Assembly: GCF_020216025.1 (NCBI RefSeq)
Contig: NZ_JAIWNC010000031.1
Location: 1-64,000, forward strand
Length of the DNA: 64,000 nucleotides
Source: Jidongwangia harbinensis
GTDB taxonomy: Bacteria > Actinomycetota > Actinomycetes > Mycobacteriales > Micromonosporaceae
Direction of reading: 5' to 3'
The translations under genes and the position numbers were made by a program. The notes below the pieces were generated by a model. It was not told the DNA's origin and did no database searches. It was given only the letters and a program-made list of their open reading frames with translations. Shown one piece after another: positions 15,836 to 23,383 of the stretch. Position 1 is the stretch's first letter. Each line of letters begins with the position of its first letter.

Positions 15836-17335
15836 TCAGGAGACGCCGAGCCGCTCCAGAATCAGCTCGCGGACGGTCTTGGCGTCCGCCTGGCCGCGGG
15901 TGGTCTTCATGACCGCACCCACCAGCGCGCCGGCGGCGGCCACCTTGCCGTCGCGGACCTTGGCCGCGATGTCCGGGTTGGCGGCGATGGCCTCGTCGAC
16001 CGCGGAGGTCAGCGCACCGGTGTCGGAGACCATCTCGAGCCCGCGCGCCGCCATCACCGCGGCCGGGTCACCCTCGCCCGCCACCACGCCTTCCAGCACG
16101 GTGCGGGCCAGCTTGTCGCTCAGCTTGCCGGACTCGACCAGGCTCTGCAGCTCGGCCACCTGCGCCGGCGTGGCACCCACCTCGGACAGCTCGACACCGG
16201 TCTCGTTGGCGCGGCGGGCCAGCTCGCCCATCCACCACTTCCGGGCGCCGGCCGGCGACGCACCGACCGCGATGGTCTGCTCGATCAGCTCGAGCGCGCC
16301 GGCGTTGACCACCGACTGCATGTCGGTCTCGGAGATGCCCCACTGCTCGCGCACCCGCGCCCGCTTGATGCTCGGCCGCTCCGGCAGTGACGCGCGCAGC
16401 GTCTCCACCCACTCCGGATCCGGCGCGATCGGCACCAGGTCGGGCTCCGGGAAGTAGCGGTAGTCGGTCGCCGTCTCCTTGGACCGGCCCGGGCGGGTGT
16501 CGCCGGTGTCCTCCTGGAAGTGGCGCGTCTCCTGGATGATCCGTTCGCCCGCGTCCAGCAGGGCCGCCTGCCGGATGATCTCGGAGCGGACCGCGCGCTC
16601 CACCGAGCGCAGCGAGTTGACGTTCTTCGTCTCGGTGCGTGTGCCCCACTCCTCGCCCGGCCGGTTCAGCGAGGTGTTCACGTCGCAGCGCAGCGAGCCC
16701 TGCTCCATGCGCACGTCGGAGACGGCGAGCGAGCGGATGATGTCGCGCAGCTCGGTGACGTAGGCGCGGGCCACCTCGGGCGCCTTCGCCCCGATGCCCG
16801 GAACCGGCTTGGTGACGATCTCCACCAGCGGGATGCCGGCCCGGTTGTAGTCGACCAGCGACTCGGTGGCGCCGTGGATCCGCCCGGTGGCGCCGCCGAC
16901 GTGCAGCGTCTTGCCGGTGTCCTCCTCCAGGTGCACGCGCTCGATGCCGATCCGGACCGTCTCGCCGTCGATCTCGACGTCGACGTAGCCGTCGGTGCAC
17001 AGGGGCTCGTCATACTGGCTGGTCTGGAAGTTCTTCGGCATGTCCGGGTAGAAGTAGTTCTTCCGGGCCATCCGGCACCAGGACGCGATGTCGCAGTTGA
17101 GCGCGAGACCGATCCGGATCGTCGCCTCGATGCCGGCCCGGTTGGCCACCGGGAGCGCGCCGGGCAGGCCCAGGCACACCGGGCAGACCTGGGTGTTCGG
17201 CTCGGCGCCGAACTCGGTCGGGCAGCCACAGAACATCTTGGTGTTCGTGCCCAGCTCGACGTGGGTCTCCAGGCCGATGACCGGCTCGTAGCGGCTGGTC
17301 GCTTCCTGGTAGGACGGCAGCGCGATCGTGGTCAT
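15836..17335 (-). CDS. gatB: Asp-tRNA(Asn)/Glu-tRNA(Gln) amidotransferase subunit B
   Basis: The tRNA-binding/kinase subunit of the GatCAB amidotransferase, which converts misacylated Glu-tRNA(Gln) and Asp-tRNA(Asn). The 499-residue product begins MTTIALPSY; the family signature YEPVIGLETHVEL follows at once and RPGRSKETATDYRYFPEPDL lies mid-protein. The C-terminal helical/YqeY tail domain is complete. The zinc-type Cys residues (CGCP and CPVC) are present. The open frame continues upstream, but family length favours the ATG at 17335. It is separated from gatC-gatA by a gene on the opposite strand. Confidence 0.95.
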   Translation of the reverse strand: MTTIALPSYQEATSRYEPVIGLETHVELGTNTKMFCGCPTEFGAEPNTQVCPVCLGLPGALPVANRAGIEATIRIGLALNCDIASWCRMARKNYFYPDMPKNFQTSQYDEPLCTDGYVDVEIDGETVRIGIERVHLEEDTGKTLHVGGATGRIHGATESLVDYNRAGIPLVEIVTKPVPGIGAKAPEVARAYVTELRDIIRSLAVSDVRMEQGSLRCDVNTSLNRPGEEWGTRTETKNVNSLRSVERAVRSEIIRQAALLDAGERIIQETRHFQEDTGDTRPGRSKETATDYRYFPEPDLVPIAPDPEWVETLRASLPERPSIKRARVREQWGISETDMQSVVNAGALELIEQTIAVGASPAGARKWWMGELARRANETGVELSEVGATPAQVAELQSLVESGKLSDKLARTVLEGVVAGEGDPAAVMAARGLEMVSDTGALTSAVDEAIAANPDIAAKVRDGKVAAAGALVGAVMKTTRGQADAKTVRELILERLGVS

Positions 17336-17480
17336 GTGCGTGCGGCTCCAGCTCACTGGGCTTTTCCCGGACAAGGGCCAAGAGTAGTCGGCCGGTCCGA
17401 CGGAAATCCGCCGGGCCGGTTGTCCACAGCCCGCGGAAGTGACCCGCACCAAGGGGGATCGCTTGGGTACGGTCTGCGCC

Positions 17481-18926
17481 ATGCGCCGTATCCCATCCGT
17501 GCTGGCACTCGCCGCGACGGTCCTCGTCGCCGGCTGCACGTCCGGGCCGGAGCCCGCCCCGGCCGGCCGGTCCGCGGCACCCGCCACCGCGGCCGTCGAC
17601 TACGCCGTCTGGGCGGCCGGCCGGTCCACCCCGGTCGCCGACAAGCTGTATCCGCGCCGCGGCAACCCCGGCCTCGACGTCCTGCACTACGGCCTGCGGC
17701 TCGACTGGCAGCCGGCCCGGAAACTGCTCACCGGCACCGCCACCCTGCGGATCCGGCCGACCCGCGACGCGGCGCAGATCGCGCTCGACTTCACCGGGCT
17801 CACCGTCGACGCGGTGACGGTCGACGGGACCGCCGCCACCGGCACGGTCAAGGCCGAGAAGCTGGCCGTGGCCACACCGGTGACCGCCGACCGGCCGGTC
17901 ACGCTCGTGGTGCAGTACCACGGCACCCCGAAACCGGTCCCGATGCCGTCCCGGCGCGGCGACGCCGACGAGGGCCTCGGCCTGCGGCCGGCCAGGGACG
18001 GCAGCCTGTGGACGATGCAGGAACCGTGGGGCGCGCTGACCTGGTATCCGGCGAACGAGCACCCGTCCGACGAGGCGCTGTACGACATCGCCGTCACCGT
18101 GCCGGCGGGCTGGTCCGCGGTGGCCGGCGGCACGCCCGGCCCGGCCGACGGGCAGACCTTCCGGTACTCCAGCGCCGACCCGGTCGCCAGCTACCTGGTC
18201 ACACTCGCCGTGGACCGGTACCGCAAGGTGACCGACGCCGGGCCGCGCGGCCTCCCGCTCACCTACTGGGTCCGGCCGAAGACCGACGACAAGGCGCTCA
18301 CCGTGCTGCGGCAGTCCCCGGAGGCGTTGGCCTGGCTGGAGAAACGCTTCGGGCCGTACCCGTTCCCCACCGGCGGTGTCGTGCTGGTCGCGTCCGAGTC
18401 CGCCATGGAGACCCAGCAGATGATCACCTTGGGCCGTCCGGCGAAATGGTCCCGGCAGGCGGCCGACGGGCTGGAGAGCGTGCTGGTCCACGAGTACGCG
18501 CACCACTGGTTCGGCGACTCGGTCACCCCGACCACCTGGACCGACCTGTGGCTGAACGAGGGCTTCGCGATGTACGCGCAGTACCTCTGGGAGCAGGACC
18601 GGGACAGGTTCAGCGACCGGCAGCTGGAGACGTTCCTGCGCGCGTCGGACGCGCGGCTCCGCCGCCGGAGCGGGCCGCCCGGCAAACCGAACCCGGCCTA
18701 TTTCGCGGAGAGCAACGTGTACGTGTGCCCGGCCGCGATGCTGAAGGAGCTGAACGACGCGCTGGGCGACGCGGCGTTCTTCGCGCTGGCCCGGGCGTGG
18801 GTGCAGGAGCAGCGCAACACGCACCAGGACCGGGCGTCGTTCATCGCGTTCGTGAACTCCAGGACCGGCCGGGACTTCACCAAGCTGATCAACGCCTGGC
18901 TGGACTCGAGGACGACGCCGCGGTGA
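17481..18926 (+). CDS. M1-family zinc metallopeptidase lipoprotein
   Basis: Surface-anchored aminopeptidase-type enzyme, 481 residues. The signal peptide ends in LVAGC. The zinc site is HEYAHHW with the third ligand in NEGFAMY, 18 residues on. The usual GAMEN substrate-recognition motif is represented by SAMETQ, as in other bacterial M1 lipoproteins. No Shine-Dalgarno precedes the ATG. Instead TACGGT at 17468-17473 lies 7 bases upstream, in the right place for a -10 box, suggesting a leaderless mRNA. The gene is inverted between gatB and gatA, and ends near a hairpin shared with convergent gatA. Confidence 0.87.
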   Translation: MRRIPSVLALAATVLVAGCTSGPEPAPAGRSAAPATAAVDYAVWAAGRSTPVADKLYPRRGNPGLDVLHYGLRLDWQPARKLLTGTATLRIRPTRDAAQIALDFTGLTVDAVTVDGTAATGTVKAEKLAVATPVTADRPVTLVVQYHGTPKPVPMPSRRGDADEGLGLRPARDGSLWTMQEPWGALTWYPANEHPSDEALYDIAVTVPAGWSAVAGGTPGPADGQTFRYSSADPVASYLVTLAVDRYRKVTDAGPRGLPLTYWVRPKTDDKALTVLRQSPEALAWLEKRFGPYPFPTGGVVLVASESAMETQQMITLGRPAKWSRQAADGLESVLVHEYAHHWFGDSVTPTTWTDLWLNEGFAMYAQYLWEQDRDRFSDRQLETFLRASDARLRRRSGPPGKPNPAYFAESNVYVCPAAMLKELNDALGDAAFFALARAWVQEQRNTHQDRASFIAFVNSRTGRDFTKLINAWLDSRTTPR

Positions 18927-18930
18927 CCGG

Positions 18931-18961
18931 GGTGCCGGCGCGGATGGACCACGCCGGCACC
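18931..18961. terminator. Bidirectional hairpin between M1 peptidase and gatA
   Basis: Perfect 10-bp arms GGTGCCGGCG and CGCCGGCACC with an 11-base loop, between two convergent stop codons. There is no T-tract on either side, as is common for actinobacterial intrinsic terminators. Confidence 0.6.
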
Positions 18962-18983
18962 GTCGGGTCGGAGTTCCGGCGGG

Positions 18984-20447
18984 TCAGAGTTCCGGCGGGG
19001 TCAGCGTGCCGACCGCGGACTCCAGCGCCGCCGCCACCCGGTACATCCGGTCGTCGGCCATCGTCGGGGCCATCACCTGGAACCCGACCGGCAGGCCGTC
19101 GCTCAGCCCGCACGGCACCGAGATGGCCGGACCGCCGTACAGGTTGGTCGGGATGGTGAACAGGTCCGCCAGATACATCTGGTACGGGTCCGAGGTGCGC
19201 GACCCGAACGGGAACGCCACGAACGGCGTGGTCGGCGACACCAGCACGTCGACCTGCTCGAACGCGGACTGGAAGTCGCGGGTGATCAGGGTGCGCACCT
19301 TCTGCGCCTGGCCGTAGTAGGCGTCGTAGTAGCCGCTGGACAACGCGTACGTGCCGAGGATGATGCGGCGCTTGACCTCGGGACCGAAGCCGGCCTCGCG
19401 GGTCAGCGACATGACCTCCTCGAGCGAGCGGTTGCCGTCGTCGCCGACCCGCAGGCCGTACCGGACGCCGTCGAAGCGGGCCAGGTTGGAGGAGCACTCG
19501 CTGGGGGCGATCAGGTAGTACGCGGGGAGCGCGTACCCGAAGTGCGGGCAGGACACCTCGACCACCTCGGCGCCGAGCTTGACCAGCGCCTCGAGCGACT
19601 CCCGGAACGCGCCCAGCACGCCCGGCTCGGACCCGTCACCGGCGAACTCCTTGACCAGGCCCAGCTTGACGCCGGTCAGGTCACCGTCCGCGCCGCGCCG
19701 GGCCGCCGCGACCACGTCCGGCACCGGCTGCGGGATCGAGGTGGAGTCGCGCGGGTCGTGCCCGGCGATGACCGCGTGCAGCAGCGCGGCGTCCGCCACG
19801 TTCCGGGCGCACGGGCCCGGCGTGTCCAGCGAGGACGAGAACGCGATCAGGCCGTACCGGGAGGTGCCGCCGTACGTCGGCTTCGCACCGACCGTGCCGG
19901 TCACCGCGCCGGGCTGACGGATCGAGCCGCCGGTGTCGGTGCCGATGGCCAGCGGCGCCTCGTACGCGGCGATCGCCGCCGCGCTGCCGCCGCCCGAGCC
20001 GCCCGGGATCCGCCCCAGGTCCCACGGGTTGTTGGTGGGGCCGTACGCGGAGTATTCCGTGGAGGAGCCCATCGCGAACTCGTCCATGTTGGTCTTGCCG
20101 AGCATCACCGTGCCGGCCTGCTGCAGCCGTTCCACGATGGTGGCGTTGTACGGCGGCTTCCAGCCCTCGAGGATCTTCGACGCCGCGGTGGTCGGGACGC
20201 CCTTGGTGGCGATGACGTCCTTCACCGCGATCGGCACCCCGGCCAGCGGGCCGGTCCGGTCGCCGGCGTCGACGGCCGCCGCGGCCTCCAGCGCGCCCTC
20301 GCGGTCGACGTGCAGGAAGGCGTGCACGCGCTCGTCGACGGCGGAGATCCGGTCCAGGTGGGCGGTGGTGACCTCGACGGCCGACGCCTCGCCGCGCTTG
20401 ATGACACCGGCCAGTTCGGCCGCGGACATGCGGGTCAGATCGGACAC
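18984..20447 (-). CDS. gatA: Asp-tRNA(Asn)/Glu-tRNA(Gln) amidotransferase subunit A
   Basis: Glutaminase/amidase subunit of GatCAB, 487 residues. The amidase signature is intact: catalytic Lys in AVKDVI, the Gly/Ser-rich loop in PGGSGGGSAAA, and the nucleophile Ser in DTGGSIRQPG. The GTG at 20447 is preceded by GGAGG with 6-base spacing, two bases after the gatC stop, so gatC-gatA are co-translated. The 3' end carries a near-perfect 16-bp tandem duplication at 18971-19003 covering the stop codon. Confidence 0.95.
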   Translation of the reverse strand: MSDLTRMSAAELAGVIKRGEASAVEVTTAHLDRISAVDERVHAFLHVDREGALEAAAAVDAGDRTGPLAGVPIAVKDVIATKGVPTTAASKILEGWKPPYNATIVERLQQAGTVMLGKTNMDEFAMGSSTEYSAYGPTNNPWDLGRIPGGSGGGSAAAIAAYEAPLAIGTDTGGSIRQPGAVTGTVGAKPTYGGTSRYGLIAFSSSLDTPGPCARNVADAALLHAVIAGHDPRDSTSIPQPVPDVVAAARRGADGDLTGVKLGLVKEFAGDGSEPGVLGAFRESLEALVKLGAEVVEVSCPHFGYALPAYYLIAPSECSSNLARFDGVRYGLRVGDDGNRSLEEVMSLTREAGFGPEVKRRIILGTYALSSGYYDAYYGQAQKVRTLITRDFQSAFEQVDVLVSPTTPFVAFPFGSRTSDPYQMYLADLFTIPTNLYGGPAISVPCGLSDGLPVGFQVMAPTMADDRMYRVAAALESAVGTLTPPEL

Positions 20448-20449
20448 GG

Positions 20450-20749
20450 TCAGACCTCCTCGTCCAGGATCCGCGGCACCCGGAAACGGTCGTCGGTGCG
20501 GTCCGGGGCACCGGACAGCGCCTCGTCCTGGGTCAGGCTGGGTTGCACCACGTCGTCGCGGTACACGTTGGTCAGCGGCACCGAGTGCGAGGTCGGCGGG
20601 ATGTCGTCGGCGGCGACCTCCCCGACCCGGGCGACCGACTGCAGGATGACGTCGAGCTGACCGGCGAACTGGTCCAGCTCCTGCTCGGTCACGGCGAGCC
20701 GCGACAGGCGCGCGAGATGCGCTACCTCTTCGCGGGAGATGGCAGCCAT
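20450..20749 (-). CDS. gatC: Asp-tRNA(Asn)/Glu-tRNA(Gln) amidotransferase subunit C
   Basis: Small stabilising subunit of GatCAB, 99 residues, wrapping the GatA-GatB interface. It begins MAAISREEVAHLARLSRL, the family N-terminus, and has the conserved central LDVILQSV and PTSHSVPL segments. It is the first gene of the gatCA pair and is preceded by a weak GGGGCC sequence. The 105-base gap upstream separates it from the end of the GGDEF-EAL gene on the same strand. Confidence 0.93.
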   Translation of the reverse strand: MAAISREEVAHLARLSRLAVTEQELDQFAGQLDVILQSVARVGEVAADDIPPTSHSVPLTNVYRDDVVQPSLTQDEALSGAPDRTDDRFRVPRILDEEV

Positions 20750-20854
20750 CGTGGCCCCCTCTGTCGATTCGTGGTCGCTGACCGGACGAGTCTATTTCGC
20801 CGCGCGGCCGGACCTTCCCGCGACTCCCCACCTCAGCCTGCGGCGGGCCCGGGC

Positions 20855-23257
20855 TCAGCGGCTCGGCGCGGGCTGGGTGGTCGTGGTGCCGGGCCGCACC
20901 GGCCGGTACCGGCTCAGCCACACCGCCAGGTCCTCGGCGGGCATCGGCCGGGCGTGGAACCATCCCTGCGCGGCGTGGCAGCCGGCCGCGGCGAGCAGGC
21001 GCCAGGTCCGCTCGTCCTCCACGCCCTCGGCCACCACCCGCAGTTCCAGCGCCTCGGCCAGATCGATCACCGAGCGGACGATCGCCGCGTCCCCCCGGTC
21101 GGCCGCCATGCCGAGCACGAACGACCGGTCGATCTTCACTTCGGACAGCGGCAGCCGGCGCAGGTGCTGCAGCGACGAGTACCCGGTGCCGAAGTCGTCC
21201 AGCGAGATCGCCAGGCCCATCCGGTCCAGCCGGGTGATCGTGTTCAGTACCCGGTGCGGGTCGGCCATCAGCGCGCTCTCGGTGATCTCCAGCTGCAGCA
21301 GGTCGGGCGGCACCGCGTACCGTCGCAACAGATCCTGGATCTCGTCGGCGATGTCGCCGGCGTGCAGGTCCCGCACGCTGACATTGACCGACACCCGCAC
21401 CGCGCGACCGACCGCCCGCCACTCCGCGAGCTGGGCGATCACCTCACCCAGCACCCGCCCGGTGAGCAACCGCATGACCGGCGTGGGCTCGGCGACCCGG
21501 ATCAGTTCCTCCGGGCGCACCAGGCCACGGTCCGGATGCCGCCACCTCAGCAACGCCTCCACGCCGACCACCGCACCGGTCGCGATGGCGATCTGCGGCT
21601 GGTAGTAGACCGTGATCCCGTCGTCCGCGACGTCCTGCCGCAGGGCACCGCGCAGGTCGGCGAGGAGGGCCAGCCGGTCCGGCGAATGGTGCGCGGCGTC
21701 CGGCCCGTACACCGCGATCTGGTCACCGCGCTGCTTGGCGTCGTACATCGCCACCTCGGCCTGGCGCAGCAGCGCGGCGCCGTCGCTGCCGCGTTCCGGC
21801 TGCAGCGCGATCCCGATCGACGCGCTCACGTCCACCGGCAGCCCGTCCAACGCGAACGGCGCGTTCAACGCCTCGGCCAGGTGCGCCGCGATCCGCCGGG
21901 CGCCGGCCGGCCCGTCGACCCGCGTCGCCAGCACCGCGAATTCGTCCCCACCCAGCCGAACCACAAGATCATGCGGGGGTACGACGTCCGCCAGCCGATG
22001 CGCCACCTCGATCAGCAGCCGGTCACCCAGCGCATGCCCGAGCGCGTCGTTGACGTTGCGGAACCGGTCGATGTCAAGCAGCAACAGGGCAAGCTGACGG
22101 TCCGGCCGGTGCCGCCCCCGGCCGTGCCCCCGATCGAGTACCGACGACTGCAGCGCGCGCCGGTTCGGCAGCCCGGTCAGCGCATCGACCCGGGTGGCCC
22201 GCTCGAACTCCCCCGCCGACCGCACCATCCGATGCACCGCGTGCAGGGCCAGAAGCACCAGGGGTACGAGCGCCAGCCCGACCTGCGCCGCGGCCAGCAC
22301 CACCGGGCCGAGCAGCAGCAGCGCCGCGGTGGCGAACAGCTCGACGCCCCACCGCTGTGGCCTGCGGCGGGCCCGGGCCTCGGCGTTCCACCGCGCGACC
22401 AGCGCCGCGAAGCCGTAGCGGGAGAGGATCCAGGCGGTGGCCGCGGCTAGCGTGAGAAAGACGTCCGCCCAGCCCGGGCCGGCGTTCCAGCCGGTGGGGT
22501 CGCCCAGGCCGGGGCTCCAGGCGGAAGCGGGCGTCCCGTCGAGGCGGGCGGGCTGCGCCCAGCCCGCAGTGCCACCCGCGCCGGCACCGGCCCAACCGCC
22601 GCCACTCCCGGAATCCCCAACACTCCCCGAACCAGCGAGACCTGCGGAGCCGCCCGCACCGGCCAAACCGCCACCCACCGGCGAACCGCCGACACCGGCG
22701 AGGTCGGGAGCGCGGCCCGCGGCGGCCGTCCAGCCGGAACCGCTGGTCCCGCCCGGCCCGGGAGCCCAGCCCGAGCCGGCCGGACCGGTGTCCCCGGTCG
22801 CGCCGCCGCCGAACGCGATCCCGAGCAGCCCGGCGACGAGCGCCGCGCCGGCGAGCGCCACCGCATGCTGCAGCGAGAGATGGAGCACGCGACGCACCGG
22901 TTGGCGCATCCGCGCTCCGGCCACGGTGACCGCGACGACCTGCACCGCCAGCGCGGGCACCAGGCCCCAGGCGAGCACGATCGCGAACGTGAAGCAGATC
23001 GACGGCAGGACCACGGAACTGGCCCGCCGGTTCGCCACCACGTACGGGCGCGCGTCCACCGCGACGGCCAGCGCGGCCAGCAGCCAGAACGCCGCCGGCA
23101 GCGTCGCGAACGTCGGCGTGGCGCAGGCCCAGAGGATCAGGTCGAACAGGACGGCGCCGATCACCGTGATCAGTACGGTGCGCAGCCGGCCGGGCCGCAG
23201 CCGCGTTTCCCGGGCCAGGTCAGGGCTCATGGAGGTGCGCGGCTGTGCGGCATCCAT
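20855..23257 (-). CDS. Membrane GGDEF-EAL protein with Gly-rich insertion
   Basis: Predicted cyclic-di-GMP cyclase/phosphodiesterase, 800 residues. ATG follows GGAGG with 8-base spacing. About five membrane helices span residues 28-150. Residues 150-250 are an unusual Gly/Ala/Ser/Trp-rich stretch, followed by two or three more helices. The GGDEF domain (345-500) has intact LGGDEF, and the EAL domain (520-780) has EALLRWRHP, NVSVRDL, DDFGTG, KIDRSFV and VAEGVE. Both active sites look intact. It lies between ligA and gatC, a slot occupied by other genes in mycobacteria, and is the second such protein in 14 kb. Confidence 0.88.
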   Translation of the reverse strand: MDAAQPRTSMSPDLARETRLRPGRLRTVLITVIGAVLFDLILWACATPTFATLPAAFWLLAALAVAVDARPYVVANRRASSVVLPSICFTFAIVLAWGLVPALAVQVVAVTVAGARMRQPVRRVLHLSLQHAVALAGAALVAGLLGIAFGGGATGDTGPAGSGWAPGPGGTSGSGWTAAAGRAPDLAGVGGSPVGGGLAGAGGSAGLAGSGSVGDSGSGGGWAGAGAGGTAGWAQPARLDGTPASAWSPGLGDPTGWNAGPGWADVFLTLAAATAWILSRYGFAALVARWNAEARARRRPQRWGVELFATAALLLLGPVVLAAAQVGLALVPLVLLALHAVHRMVRSAGEFERATRVDALTGLPNRRALQSSVLDRGHGRGRHRPDRQLALLLLDIDRFRNVNDALGHALGDRLLIEVAHRLADVVPPHDLVVRLGGDEFAVLATRVDGPAGARRIAAHLAEALNAPFALDGLPVDVSASIGIALQPERGSDGAALLRQAEVAMYDAKQRGDQIAVYGPDAAHHSPDRLALLADLRGALRQDVADDGITVYYQPQIAIATGAVVGVEALLRWRHPDRGLVRPEELIRVAEPTPVMRLLTGRVLGEVIAQLAEWRAVGRAVRVSVNVSVRDLHAGDIADEIQDLLRRYAVPPDLLQLEITESALMADPHRVLNTITRLDRMGLAISLDDFGTGYSSLQHLRRLPLSEVKIDRSFVLGMAADRGDAAIVRSVIDLAEALELRVVAEGVEDERTWRLLAAAGCHAAQGWFHARPMPAEDLAVWLSRYRPVRPGTTTTQPAPSR

Positions 23258-23383
23258 GCGACCTCCACGATGGCGTCGACCGAACGGTCATCCTCACCAT
23301 AGATCCGCATCGGACCATCTACGCGAAACAGACTCGTCGTTATCAAACTGGCATACGGCACTGACCTGGCTATTTCGTCAAAT

